DNA of 64,000 bases. Origin: JBBIPA01 sp963820495 (GTDB taxonomy: Bacteria > Chloroflexota > Dehalococcoidia > GIF9 > UBA5629). Location of the stretch: contig CAWGAF010000002.1 of the NCBI GenBank assembly GCA_963820495.1, positions 1,240,001 through 1,304,000 on the forward strand, read 5' to 3'. This document shows, piece by piece, positions 18,786 to 27,097 of the stretch (its first letter is position 1; every line of letters starts with the position of its first letter). The position numbers and the translations under genes were made by a program. The notes below the pieces were generated by a model, which worked only from the letters and a program-made list of their open reading frames with translations, was not told where the DNA came from and did no database searches.

Positions 18786-19717
18786 TGTTTCCGTAGAAAT
18801 CCGACAGTCCATGTAAAATCATGGACATGCAAAACAGGACATTAATAACACTTTGCTGGGAGTTATATGAACAAGGAATTCCTAAGGTACACATTGCTAA
18901 AAGGCTGGATAAAAATCGCGAGACCATACATATCTGGATACAGAACATCAAAGAACATGGACTTCTCTCATTCCTGGATAACTACGAGCAATCCAAGAAA
19001 GGTGAGAGGAAAAGAAGGCAAGTAGACCCGCTAGTAAAGAGATTAGTCTGGGAAATCAGGGAGCGCGAATACTATTGTTGTGGTCAGAAGATTCAATATT
19101 ATTTAGAGCTTGAACGTGGTATCCACCTCTCGGTTCCTAAGATATATGAGATACTAGCGGAGAAATATTTAATTCGGTCCAAATGGAAGAAAAATAAAGT
19201 GAGAGGATTGATACCAAAAGCATCAATGCCCAGAGAAGTAATTCAGATGGATACAATTGATTTCGGGGACATTTATGCATTCACTGCGATAGACATTTTT
19301 ACCAGAGAGGCAGATATTCTATTAGCTCCGGAGCTCACTGCCAGGTACGGTTCCAGATTTCTAGTTAAGAGTATGAAGAGGAGATTTGGGCAGCATGTGC
19401 ATCTTATTCAGACTGATGGCGGTCCAGAGTTTAAGGCAGACTTCCTCATGCATGTACATTCTTTCTGTGATCGTCACAGGGTAGCTAGGCCATATCGTAA
19501 AAATGAACAATCTTATATTGAGAGTTTCAACAGAACGGTAAGAAAAGAGTGCCTGGGCTGGTCAAAATATCGTGCTAAACAATTGCCTGAGTGCATAGAA
19601 ATGGTAGAATCTTTCCTGAAGCGCTATCATTATCATCGTCCACATATGAGCTTAGGGATGAAGCCACCATTACAAAGATTAAAGAAGGAGGTAGACTGTC
19701 GGATATTTACGGAGAAT
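18786..19717 (+). mobile_element. Insertion sequence with terminal inverted repeats (IS481/IS3-like)
   Basis: The left terminal repeat at 18786-18811 and the inverted right repeat at about 19692-19717 share the core TCCGTA.A.ATCCGACAGTC with only a few mismatches. They bracket a single transposase gene, giving an element of about 930 bases. The transposase stop codon lies at the outer edge of the right repeat. I could not define a target-site duplication with confidence. Confidence 0.78.
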
Positions 19718-19720
19718 TAA
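18821..19720 (+). CDS. DDE transposase, single frame
   Basis: 299 residues. An N-terminal helix-turn-helix (about 20-45, GIPKVHIAKRLDKNRETIHIWI) binds the ends. An rve-type catalytic core follows with the acidic triad: D in QMDTIDFGD (about 142), D in QTDGGPEF (about 202) and E in YIESFNRTVR, with 34 residues between the last two. The C-terminus HYHRPHMSLG is typical of IS481/IS3-group integrase-like transposases. The gene is intact in one frame, so the element may still be mobile. Confidence 0.88.
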   Translation: MDMQNRTLITLCWELYEQGIPKVHIAKRLDKNRETIHIWIQNIKEHGLLSFLDNYEQSKKGERKRRQVDPLVKRLVWEIREREYYCCGQKIQYYLELERGIHLSVPKIYEILAEKYLIRSKWKKNKVRGLIPKASMPREVIQMDTIDFGDIYAFTAIDIFTREADILLAPELTARYGSRFLVKSMKRRFGQHVHLIQTDGGPEFKADFLMHVHSFCDRHRVARPYRKNEQSYIESFNRTVRKECLGWSKYRAKQLPECIEMVESFLKRYHYHRPHMSLGMKPPLQRLKKEVDCRIFTEN

Positions 19721-19840
19721 GCGAGATTATTTATCAGTAGTGTAAGGTAAACAAGATCACACAAAGTAATTATTTCAACTTATAAATAAAACGAAGATAT
19801 CTTACAAATAAGAGGTTGACAGTCAACTTTAAATTTCTTC

Positions 19841-19869
19841 TTGACTATATTGCTGTTAGTAAGTATCAT
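19841..19869 (+). promoter_or_regulatory. Promoter of the PrsW-like gene with upstream palindrome
   Basis: TTGACT (19841-19846), a 17-base spacer and TATCAT (19864-19869). The perfect palindrome GTTGAC-A-GTCAAC (19815-19827) lies 14 bases upstream of the -35 box and may be an operator or activator site. Confidence 0.55.
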
Positions 19870-19912
19870 GCTAGCTTAATTAGGTATTTGAGCAGCACAG
19901 GGAGGATTCATA

Positions 19913-20677
19913 ATGGACCTAACACTCGGTTTCTTCATTTCTTTCTTCCAAAATCCTAACATCTGGGGAATTGTTATAGCAGTTATCTTCGGTGCCATAT
20001 GGCTTGCCTGCTTTTGGCCACCGCTCGTCAAGAAACCCTGGCATTGGGCAGTCCTAGTCGGCGGCGCCATCATAACTTTGATTGCCACTTCTTTCATTCA
20101 AAGACCGCTTCAAAATGTAATTGGGAATGCGATGCTACAAACCTGGGGGGAAGAAACTCTCATGAACTGGCTTCTGCTCTCCGGCCTACCAACTATTCTC
20201 ATCAGCGGGCTGGTTCAGGAAGGCGCCAAGATGATACCGGTAGTCATCTACTGGTGGCGTAAAAACATGAAAATTGACTACAAGCTGGGGATTACTTTAG
20301 GAGCTGCAATCGGCGCAGGTTTTGGTATTCTTGAAGCTCAGTGGATACTTAACAGCATAATTGCCATGGGCTGGAGTTGGAGCTTAACAGAAACAATGGG
20401 TTTAGCAGCACTTACCCCGTTTACCGAAAGATTTTTTGTCATAGCCTTTTCCACCGCCTCCTCTGCCCTAGCTGGATATGGACTGGCGAAAGGCAAAGGA
20501 TGGCAATTCTACCTCATTGTCTCGGTACTACACGCCATCTTGAATTATAGTGTTTTCCTGATACAGGCTAAGGTTCTCTCATTCGTTCAAGTTGAAGTAT
20601 TCATTGCTATATGGGCACTTCTAGTAACAGGCGTAACCCTCTGGCTGCGATGGAGAAAAATAACCGAACAAAAATAA
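19913..20677 (+). CDS. PrsW/YhfC-like intramembrane protease family protein
   Basis: 254 residues, mostly membrane-embedded, with about seven predicted helices. Three conserved polar motifs match the PrsW/YhfC/CPBP-like superfamily: QEGAKMIP (about residue 102), GFGILEA (about 139) and LHAILNY (about 202). In that superfamily the acidic and His residues form the active or metal site, and members cleave membrane substrates such as anti-sigma factors. The substrate here is unknown. Ribosome site GGGAGG precedes ATG 19913. Confidence 0.7.
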   Translation: MDLTLGFFISFFQNPNIWGIVIAVIFGAIWLACFWPPLVKKPWHWAVLVGGAIITLIATSFIQRPLQNVIGNAMLQTWGEETLMNWLLLSGLPTILISGLVQEGAKMIPVVIYWWRKNMKIDYKLGITLGAAIGAGFGILEAQWILNSIIAMGWSWSLTETMGLAALTPFTERFFVIAFSTASSALAGYGLAKGKGWQFYLIVSVLHAILNYSVFLIQAKVLSFVQVEVFIAIWALLVTGVTLWLRWRKITEQK

Positions 20678-20721
20678 TTATGTAAACTTAATTTTTCCTT
20701 GCTAAAAGAGATAAATCAGGC

Positions 20722-21420
20722 TTGGAACTTAAAGATATTGTTGACAGCTACATGCAAAAAGTCCCTGAGGTAAAGACTTATTGCAATCGCTGCCTGAGAA
20801 CTGAAAGGTGGAGCAACAATATCATTTTGATGATAGTAGATGCAGCCTTTACTTCCATTGGACTAAACTATTTCAAAGCAGTGGTGCCTAAGGTAGAAGA
20901 GTTCAGAAAAGAATTTGTCGAGCCACGTAAAATTTGCAATCTGGAAGACTTAGTATCAGCCAATGATAATGAACTTGTAAAGATTTGGAAAAACAAGCGA
21001 TCTTGGCGAATGGCAAAATTTGTTGCCGCTTACTTAGCTCAAATCAAGACAGAAAAAATGGGCGACGATAGATCTGCCCTCATTCATTGGGCAAGAAGCA
21101 GTAAACTCGAGAGCTGGCAAGAAGACCCCATAGGACAAATCAAAGGAGTTGGCATAAACACCTTTCAATACTTAAGGATGATGGGAGGTATTGATACTGC
21201 AATGCCAGACAAGATAGTGAAAAAAGTCATCTATGAAATCCTAATAAAAGCTAAACTGAAAATACCTGCTTCAGATATAGATTTTGTTCTACTGGTAGAT
21301 AAAATTGCCCACCAGACCGGCTACAAAGCAATAGAGCTTTGCTGGATGACCTGGCTAATCCAGTCAGAAGCTGGCATAAGCAGAATTGGAAAATATTCCG
21401 CACTACTACCCAAGATTTGA
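20722..21420 (+). CDS. HhH-GPD-like (DNA glycosylase-type) protein
   Basis: 232 residues from TTG 20722. The segment IGQIKGVGINTFQYLRMMGGIDTAMPDKIV (about residues 138-167; core KGVG) resembles the helix-hairpin-helix and following catalytic Asp region of HhH-GPD base-excision glycosylases, with MPD where that Asp would fall. The rest is helical and I do not recognise it. No iron-sulfur cysteine set is present. A role in DNA repair is inferred only from the hairpin motif. 45 bases after the PrsW-like gene, possibly co-transcribed. Confidence 0.5.
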   Translation: MELKDIVDSYMQKVPEVKTYCNRCLRTERWSNNIILMIVDAAFTSIGLNYFKAVVPKVEEFRKEFVEPRKICNLEDLVSANDNELVKIWKNKRSWRMAKFVAAYLAQIKTEKMGDDRSALIHWARSSKLESWQEDPIGQIKGVGINTFQYLRMMGGIDTAMPDKIVKKVIYEILIKAKLKIPASDIDFVLLVDKIAHQTGYKAIELCWMTWLIQSEAGISRIGKYSALLPKI

Positions 21421-21765
21421 TTAAATTATAAGGAATTAAATTCTCTTGCCATGGTTTCAGACGTGGCTTTGCCTGCAATTTATATCGAATGGGATTATCA
21501 ACACTAGTTATTATGCACTTAGGGGATGGTCAGATTTGAGCATTGTTCTCAGGTATACACGAAGTATTACGTTTGAGGATTGTTTGGAGCATTATAAGAA
21601 GGTAAACTCTTAAGATACGCTAAGTCAGTTACATTTCATAACAATATGAGATTCGGTTTATCACAAGTTGGATGGGATAAACTTGAACTATTACACTTAT
21701 ACCTGAAACAATAAGTAATCCCTATTTAAATAACTCGGTAAATAAAATTTACTTCACCCTCTTTC
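21421..21765. other. Intergenic region between convergent genes, no recognisable feature
   Basis: About 345 AT-rich bases between the ends of two convergent genes. No hairpin with a T-run, RNA gene or supported frame was seen. Confidence 0.45.
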
Positions 21766-22062
21766 TCAGTACCGTGTAACATACTCGAAAATACGGACTG
21801 AGTAAGGTTCAGCTAGAAGCTGATTAATGAGAGGCTTCAACTCAACTCGTTTTTTTGACTTGTCCCAGAGGTCCCAGGCATCCCGGTTCTCCCAGGTGCT
21901 TATTACCAGCACACTTGTACGGTCATCCACGTTGGTCAGTGTCTCACCAGCAATAAAGCCGTGCTGCTTAATCGCCTCTTCTCTAATATCAAGAATCACG
22001 CCAACAGCCTTGTCAACATATTCGGGACTTTTTATCTTGTGTTCAATAACAACCCGTACCAT
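21766..22062 (-). CDS. Antibiotic biosynthesis monooxygenase (ABM)-like small protein
   Basis: 98 residues with the dimeric alpha/beta-barrel pattern of ABM proteins: opening strand VRVVIEHKIK, helix with HGFIAGETLTN, then VLVISTWENRDAWDLWDKSKKR and closing strand YSVRIFEYV. The SxWEsxeaw signature is clear. Members include cofactor-free monooxygenases and heme-degrading enzymes, but the substrate cannot be read from sequence. A second, divergent protein of this fold lies about 570 bases away. Confidence 0.75.
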   Translation of the reverse strand: MVRVVIEHKIKSPEYVDKAVGVILDIREEAIKQHGFIAGETLTNVDDRTSVLVISTWENRDAWDLWDKSKKRVELKPLINQLLAEPYSVRIFEYVTRY

Positions 22063-22629
22063 AGTATTCTCCTTTCCAATATTTCAAACAGTATATAGCC
22101 GATATTCCCCATTTCTACTCGCAATGAAGCATCCTGAACCGCATCGATACTGTCACCAATACTATACACATGCCATCTGGTTGTCAATAGCGGATTCTTA
22201 GTCCTGTACTTTAGCCTCTGGAATATTCCACCGTGAAAAATCTTACTATGGGAAAACAGTAAGGAACTCTATATAAGCCTAGCCAATTGTTAAGCTAATT
22301 TCCGAACGGAGAACAAAATTACATATTCTAATATTGACAATTGTACGTATAGGAGTATAATTACGCTTACCTGCTGTGAGCTAACTTAAAAAATAGATAT
22401 TGGGATAGGGAAGATGACGGATAAGACAAGAGCACCAGGGCTGCTATTGAATATGGCGGTCGATGGTGTTTTTTTATTTCAGTGATATTAGGGAAGGAGG
22501 TGGTGCCTATACTTAATCAAGATTACTTCCTCGCCTATGGGTGGTGGAGGGGTTGAGTCGTTGTATTTCGATAGCCAGATAAATCTAAAAAAAGGTATTT
22601 CAGAGTTTTAAATAAAAGGAGGATAAGTC
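22063..22629. other. 567-base intergenic region with a strong promoter and a long leader
   Basis: The left 270 bases show nothing clear. TTGACA (22334-22339), a 16-base spacer and TATAAT (22356-22361) form a near-consensus plus-strand promoter, followed by about 260 untranslated bases before the gene at 22630. Within this leader are a possible 23-codon frame (ATG 22414, GGGA upstream), a run of seven T at about 22470, and a 17-codon frame starting with GTG right after AAGGAGG (about 22495). Confidence 0.5.
22334..22361 (+). promoter_or_regulatory. Near-consensus sigma-70 promoter
   Basis: TTGACA (22334-22339), a 16-base spacer, TATAAT (22356-22361). Presumably drives the ABM-like gene at 22630 through a long leader. 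Confidence 0.65.
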
Positions 22630-22920
22630 ATGTATGCGGTATTATCAACTTTTAACCTCGGGCCGGGGATGCGCTCGGCAGCAGAAAAAATGGTCGACCA
22701 ATCCACTCCAGTTATCAAAAAACTAAAGGGGTTCAAAGGAGCAACCTACTTTGGTGATGTTACAGTCGGTGAATACCACTCGCTGATTATATGGGAGTCC
22801 AAGGAAGCTGCTGAGGCTGCCAACGCAATCATGGCACCTAAAACTCAAGAAGTCGCAGGTAGCATATTGAAAGCACCACCGACAAGGAAGGTTTTTGAAG
22901 TATATAAACCGAAAGGTTAG
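22630..22920 (+). CDS. Small ABM-like / dimeric alpha-beta barrel protein
   Basis: 96 residues; Shine-Dalgarno AAAGGAGG before ATG 22630. Pattern of a dimeric alpha/beta barrel: YAVLSTFNLGPG, helix AAEKMVDQSTPVIKKLKGFKG, strands ATYFGDVTVGEYHSLIIWESKEAAEAA, closing KVFEVYKPKG. The GFKG...G.....IWES stretch matches the ABM/heme-binding barrel family. Substrate unknown. Unusually it stands behind its own near-consensus promoter and a long leader. Confidence 0.65.
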   Translation: MYAVLSTFNLGPGMRSAAEKMVDQSTPVIKKLKGFKGATYFGDVTVGEYHSLIIWESKEAAEAANAIMAPKTQEVAGSILKAPPTRKVFEVYKPKG

Positions 22921-23012
22921 ACTAAAGAGGTTTTCTCCGCCACATATTAGAATCTGGTGACTGTCTTCCGGCTCACGTTTCGTGGAAAGATGGAAGCTAG
23001 TTATGTAGCAAC

Positions 23013-23190
23013 ATGTTAGCCCCAATTGACCTGAAGACTAAACAGAAGTCATTAAGGCAACTAGCTAAAGAGTTAGGAGTAAGCCATTCCTACCTTTCAC
23101 AGATTAAACATGGTAAAAGACCTGCCAGTCGTAAAGTGGTAAGCAATTTAAGCCCAAAAATGATGTTTTATGCTATAATACAAAGCTACT
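23013..23190 (+). pseudogene. Truncated helix-turn-helix protein running into tRNA-Gln
   Basis: From ATG 23013 about 45 codons read as a clear XRE-like helix-turn-helix (LRQLAKELGVSHSYLSQIKHGKRPAS), after which the similarity ends and the frame runs through the tRNA-Gln gene. The N-terminus lacks a ribosome site. It looks like the remnant of a phage or element repressor left next to a tRNA, a common insertion site. A very small functional regulator ending before the tRNA is less likely, because no stop codon appears there. Confidence 0.45.
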
Positions 23191-23264
23191 TGCCGAGTTG
23201 TGTAGCGGTAGCACGGGGGACTTTGGATCCCTTAGCCCAGGTTCGAATCCTGGCTCGGCAGCCA
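23191..23264 (+). tRNA. tRNA-Gln(TTG)
   Basis: Acceptor TGCCGAG (23191-23197) pairs with CTCGGCA (23254-23260); discriminator G and encoded CCA follow. The anticodon stem GGGGA/TCCCT encloses the loop CTTTGGA, anticodon TTG. The T arm CCAGGTTCGAATCCTGG is intact. A TATAAT at 23174-23179 is well placed as its -10 box. Confidence 0.93.
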
Positions 23265-23351
23265 ATTTTAATCATTCTGCAAAGATTATTCATAAGCTAC
23301 CTGGCCTCTTGTTCTAAAACAAGACAATACTCAGTTACATCAAGATAAACG

Positions 23352-24089
23352 ATGCCAGACATCATCGAGGGCAGAAATCCTATAATTGAAGCGCTTAAGT
23401 CCGGTCGGCCCCTAAACAAAATATTGCTAGCCCACAATATCGGACGGCATTCCTCAATTGCCCAAATATTATACCTTTCTCGGTCTAAAGGAATACCTGT
23501 CGAGTATGTAACAAAAGACGCCATCGATAGGTTGAGCGCAACTGGTGCGCATCAAGGGGTAATTGCCTACGTTGCAATAAAAGAATATATAGAATTAGAA
23601 GATTTGTTTACTATCTCGGAGAACAGAGGAGAGCCACCCTTTTATTGCGTTCTTGATGGTATTGAAGACCCACAAAATCTGGGGGCAATTATCAGGACTG
23701 CTGATGCCAGCGGTGTTCACGCTATACTAATTCGCTCGAGACGAGCAGTGGGACTTACCGCCGCTGTAGCCAAAGCATCTGCTGGAGCAATAGAATATGT
23801 GCCAGTAGCCAGGGTATCAAATATTTCCCAGGCAATCGAGACCCTGAAAAAAAATAATGTTTGGGTTATTGGCATAGATTCTGCTGGCAACATTGATTAT
23901 AAAAAGGCAGATTTTAAACTGCCAACAGCAATTGTCATAGGCAGTGAGGGCGAGGGGCTATCAGATTTAGTCAAAAGGAAATGTGATTATTTAGCATCTA
24001 TCCCAATGCGAGGAAAAATTACATCGCTTAATGCTTCTATCGCTGCAGCACTAGTAATGTATGAAGTATTCAGGCAAAGAAGCCAGTAA
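23352..24089 (+). CDS. rlmB: TrmH/SpoU-family RNA 2'-O-methyltransferase (RlmB-like)
   Basis: 245 residues. N-terminal substrate-binding domain (about 1-75, starting IIEGRNPIIEALKSGRP), then the SPOUT knot with the three family motifs: LDGIEDPQNLGAIIRTADASG (about 97), IVIGSEGEGLS (about 195) and IPMRGKITSLNASIAAAL (about 216), which bind S-adenosylmethionine. Closest family is 23S rRNA G2251 2'-O-methyltransferase; a tRNA target cannot be excluded. Starts ATG 23352, soon after tRNA-Gln. Confidence 0.88.
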   Translation: MPDIIEGRNPIIEALKSGRPLNKILLAHNIGRHSSIAQILYLSRSKGIPVEYVTKDAIDRLSATGAHQGVIAYVAIKEYIELEDLFTISENRGEPPFYCVLDGIEDPQNLGAIIRTADASGVHAILIRSRRAVGLTAAVAKASAGAIEYVPVARVSNISQAIETLKKNNVWVIGIDSAGNIDYKKADFKLPTAIVIGSEGEGLSDLVKRKCDYLASIPMRGKITSLNASIAAALVMYEVFRQRSQ

Positions 24090-24154
24090 TGCTTATATAA
24101 TTGTAATAATCATAACTATCAAGCATGAGTTTTATGCGTAAGCAATTACATTGG

Positions 24155-24376
24155 TTAGCTTGATATGGCACTTCTCAACTCCTGGATGGATTCCCTGCGC
24201 TTCTTCTCATCTCTAATTACGTCCTGCTTGAGCTTCTTCCAGGCAGCAGGGCAATCTTTATAGTCAATTTCAACTATCTGATGAATAGCCTGGTCAACCT
24301 GTCTCCTGTTGGCAGAGGTAACTTCAATACCAGCCTCGTTAAAAATGTCATTCAAATGGCGAAAGTAACATGACAT
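24155..24376 (-). CDS. Small hypothetical protein
   Basis: 73 residues, highly charged and helical, no membrane segment. Shine-Dalgarno GGGAGGT sits eight bases before ATG 24376, supporting real translation. Visible features are a paired YFRHLNDIF N-terminus, a central CPAAWKKLKQDV and a Lys/Arg/Glu-rich C-terminal helix. I recognise no family. It is convergent with rlmB. Confidence 0.6.
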   Translation of the reverse strand: MSCYFRHLNDIFNEAGIEVTSANRRQVDQAIHQIVEIDYKDCPAAWKKLKQDVIRDEKKRRESIQELRSAISS

Positions 24377-24654
24377 CAGACGAGCACCTCCCTATATCTT
24401 TTAACTATCATTATATTCCACAACGCTTTACAATAACTGTAGCATGGGTAATCTGCCTTTGTCGAAAACCCAATATCTTGGTAGAAATCTTTACTTTAAA
24501 ACACATACCAAACACAATAAATTTGCAGGTAAGTCCTCAGTGTCACTGAATAAAGCATAAGCACTAAAGCTAAAGAGTCCGAGAAAAAGTTGACTAAGTT
24601 GACTATATTAGCCTTTTAGTTTTAAACTCTCGCCCTAGAGTAGTTATTAACCTA

Positions 24655-25554
24655 ATGGGTATCCTTAGAGGTTTTTTATCGTTCTTTCTTTGCTCCCTGT
24701 TAGTTCTGTGCCTGTTTATTCTGGGCATAATCACAACCATAAGTTTAACTATACTCAATCCCGAATTTGTCACCTCAGAATTGGATAAGTTTGATATCTA
24801 CTCCGTGGTTATCGACAAGTTTACAGCTCAACTACCGATAGAAGGAGCACAGGAAGCTATAGATACTATCATAACTGACCTCAAGCCATGGTTAAAAGAA
24901 CAAACAAATACAGCCATCTATGCTGGTTATGCTTACCTGAAAGGAAATCGGGAGCTTAACATCGTTATTCCTTTGGAATCATTAAAACTCAGCCTTAAGC
25001 AAAATTTAAGACAATACGCTATTTCATCACTGCCACCAGAAATAGCCGGGCTCCCAGAAGACGTTATCGAAACCTATCTGTCACAAGCATACGATAAGAT
25101 TGATACGCTAATACCCAAGCAGTTTGAAATTACGGAGACATCCCTGGGTAAAGAGACAATGGCAGTGCTTGAGCAGGCAAAGCAAATAGTAAGTTATATA
25201 AAACTAACCTATGTCGCGGCAGTTGTGCTCGCTATTCTCATGGTATTATTTATAGCCATGGTCCACCGCTGGCGAACCAAGCCCTTAGCCCGCTCCATAG
25301 GTATATCTTTTATTACAGTAGGCATAACAACAGCTATAATGGTAATAATAAGCCGAGCCGGTGACACCATTGCCAATCTCTTGCCCATTAATAATGAGCT
25401 TATACCTGGTCTTCAAGAAAAGCTAGCCCAACTGGTTACTGAAGTTACGGCACCTTTGCTCATATACGGCATCGCATTTCTGATTACAGGAATAATATTG
25501 ATTATTATATCTGTCCTAGTTAAATCTCCAGAATACAACAAAATTGCTAGATGA
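24655..25554 (+). CDS. Hypothetical membrane protein
   Basis: 299 residues. One N-terminal membrane helix (about 8-30), a large soluble region (about 35-175) that should be extracytoplasmic, then three C-terminal helices (about 180-200, 212-232, 258-290). The soluble part repeats short amphipathic helices rich in Gln/Leu. No catalytic motif is visible. No clear Shine-Dalgarno precedes ATG 24655; the direct repeat GTTGACTA occurs twice in tandem 50-70 bases upstream and may be part of its promoter. Confidence 0.65.
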   Translation: MGILRGFLSFFLCSLLVLCLFILGIITTISLTILNPEFVTSELDKFDIYSVVIDKFTAQLPIEGAQEAIDTIITDLKPWLKEQTNTAIYAGYAYLKGNRELNIVIPLESLKLSLKQNLRQYAISSLPPEIAGLPEDVIETYLSQAYDKIDTLIPKQFEITETSLGKETMAVLEQAKQIVSYIKLTYVAAVVLAILMVLFIAMVHRWRTKPLARSIGISFITVGITTAIMVIISRAGDTIANLLPINNELIPGLQEKLAQLVTEVTAPLLIYGIAFLITGIILIIISVLVKSPEYNKIAR

Positions 25555-25594
25555 GGCTTAGCGAACAACCACTGTAGTATTGATAAATCAGCTA

Positions 25595-26623
25595 TTAACG
25601 GCGTTTTTTGTTATAAGCACAGACTTTGTTTCTACCCGCCTGCTTTGCCTCGTAAAGTGCCACATCAGCAGCTTCTATCAATCCAATCCAATCCGTAGCA
25701 TCCACAGGGAAAGTAGCTAATCCGGTACTGATAGTTAGGCTCTTATCAGGCTGGCTTTCTTTCTCACCGTGAAAAGACTCTTTTTCAATCAACTCACGCA
25801 ACCTTGCTGCAGTGTATGCTGCCCTTACCTTACCCGTTTCTGGAAGCAGAATAACAAACTCCTCACCACCATAACGGTAAACTCTGTCTGAAGGCCGCAA
25901 ATTAATCATCAACACATTAACTAATTTCTTAAGTAATTCATCGCCCTTGGGATGCCCGTGAAGATCGTTATACTTTTTGAACCAATCTATATCCCCCATC
26001 AACATAGATAACGGTTTTCTATCCTGCTTGGCATGGGCAACTTCAGCTACAATATCTAGATCAAATTTCCTGCGGTTATAGCACCCAGTTAAGCCGTCTT
26101 TTATAGAGCTATCTACAACCTGCGCATATAATGTTGACCGCTCAATAGCCATAGAAATTTCCTTTGCCATTAACTCAGCAAACTCCAGGTCCTCTTTGTT
26201 AAAGACATCTTTCTTCATTGAATCCAGATGGATGATTGCTTTCACCTCATCGTTTACTGTAATTGGAACACAAATTAGGGAATTCATAAAACATCCGTAA
26301 GGAATGCAACCATTAGCAGGGCTACTAAGAACATCATTGGTAAAAATGGACTGTTTGGTGTCTAATACATACTTTATTGCTGGTATATCCTTACTGAGCT
26401 CCATCTTACTAAAAGCCTTGGAAAAACCTCTTTCTGCTAGTATATTAATCCCAAGTTCATCAATCAGCATTATGGCACAGGTGTCGCAATCTATCATGTT
26501 AGTCAGCTCTCTTACCAGTATCCGACCAATCTCCGTTAAATTTAAAATTGACCCGATACTATAATGTATCCTTACTATAGCAGACAGCCTGCTTGCTTCA
26601 TTTCCTGTTGTTGAGTTTGGCAT
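25595..26623 (-). CDS. GAF-GGDEF diguanylate cyclase
   Basis: 342 residues. A GAF sensor domain (about 20-160, with CDTCAIMLIDELG and a YGCF segment) precedes a GGDEF domain (about 175-340). The active site reads GGEEF, and an RxxD inhibitory site (RPSD) lies five residues before it, so the enzyme should make cyclic di-GMP and be product-inhibited. Cytoplasmic, no membrane helix. The GAF ligand is unknown. AAAGGGGG precedes ATG 26623. Confidence 0.9.
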   Translation of the reverse strand: MPNSTTGNEASRLSAIVRIHYSIGSILNLTEIGRILVRELTNMIDCDTCAIMLIDELGINILAERGFSKAFSKMELSKDIPAIKYVLDTKQSIFTNDVLSSPANGCIPYGCFMNSLICVPITVNDEVKAIIHLDSMKKDVFNKEDLEFAELMAKEISMAIERSTLYAQVVDSSIKDGLTGCYNRRKFDLDIVAEVAHAKQDRKPLSMLMGDIDWFKKYNDLHGHPKGDELLKKLVNVLMINLRPSDRVYRYGGEEFVILLPETGKVRAAYTAARLRELIEKESFHGEKESQPDKSLTISTGLATFPVDATDWIGLIEAADVALYEAKQAGRNKVCAYNKKRR

Positions 26624-26743
26624 GAAAGCCCCCTTTCATAACCATTCATAATATGGAGATAATAAATTTAACAGCTGTTTAGTCTAATGGTGGATGTCTG
26701 AAAATTATACATGTAGACGAAGATAAAGTAAATAAGAAATTGT

Positions 26744-26773
26744 TTGTCCTCAAAAGGTTTAAAATGCTATAAT
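26744..26773 (+). promoter_or_regulatory. Promoter of tRNA-Asn
   Basis: TTGTCC (26744-26749), an 18-base spacer and TATAAT (26768-26773), about 41 bases before the mature tRNA 5' end. Confidence 0.6.
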
Positions 26774-26814
26774 GTCACCCGCCAAAAACATAAGTTGACG
26801 TTGCCTGACTACAT

Positions 26815-26889
26815 TCCTCGGTAGCTCAACGGTAGAGCGGGCGGCTGTTAACCGCTAGGTCGTAGGTTCGAATCCTACCCGAGGAGCCA
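26815..26889 (+). tRNA. tRNA-Asn(GTT)
   Basis: Acceptor TCCTCGG (26815-26821) pairs with CCGAGGA (26879-26885); G discriminator and CCA follow. The anticodon stem GGCGG/CCGCT (one G-U pair) encloses loop CTGTTAA, anticodon GTT. The T stem is GTAGG/CCTAC. Copies of its 3' end recur three times downstream (28032, 32858, 34973). Confidence 0.95.
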
Positions 26890-27097
26890 TTCTTCTACTT
26901 CAACCAATCAAACTTTTATTAACTATATATTGGCATGCCCTCGGACATATTAGAGCAACCAAATTGAATAACCAGCTCTATTATTGTTTAATTGTTAAAG
27001 CTATTGACCGAGCTGCCTCTCGCTCCTTATAGACATATATAGATATCTGGTTTAGAATACTACTAAGTAACGAGAGGATTCACAAAGGAGGGGCGAG

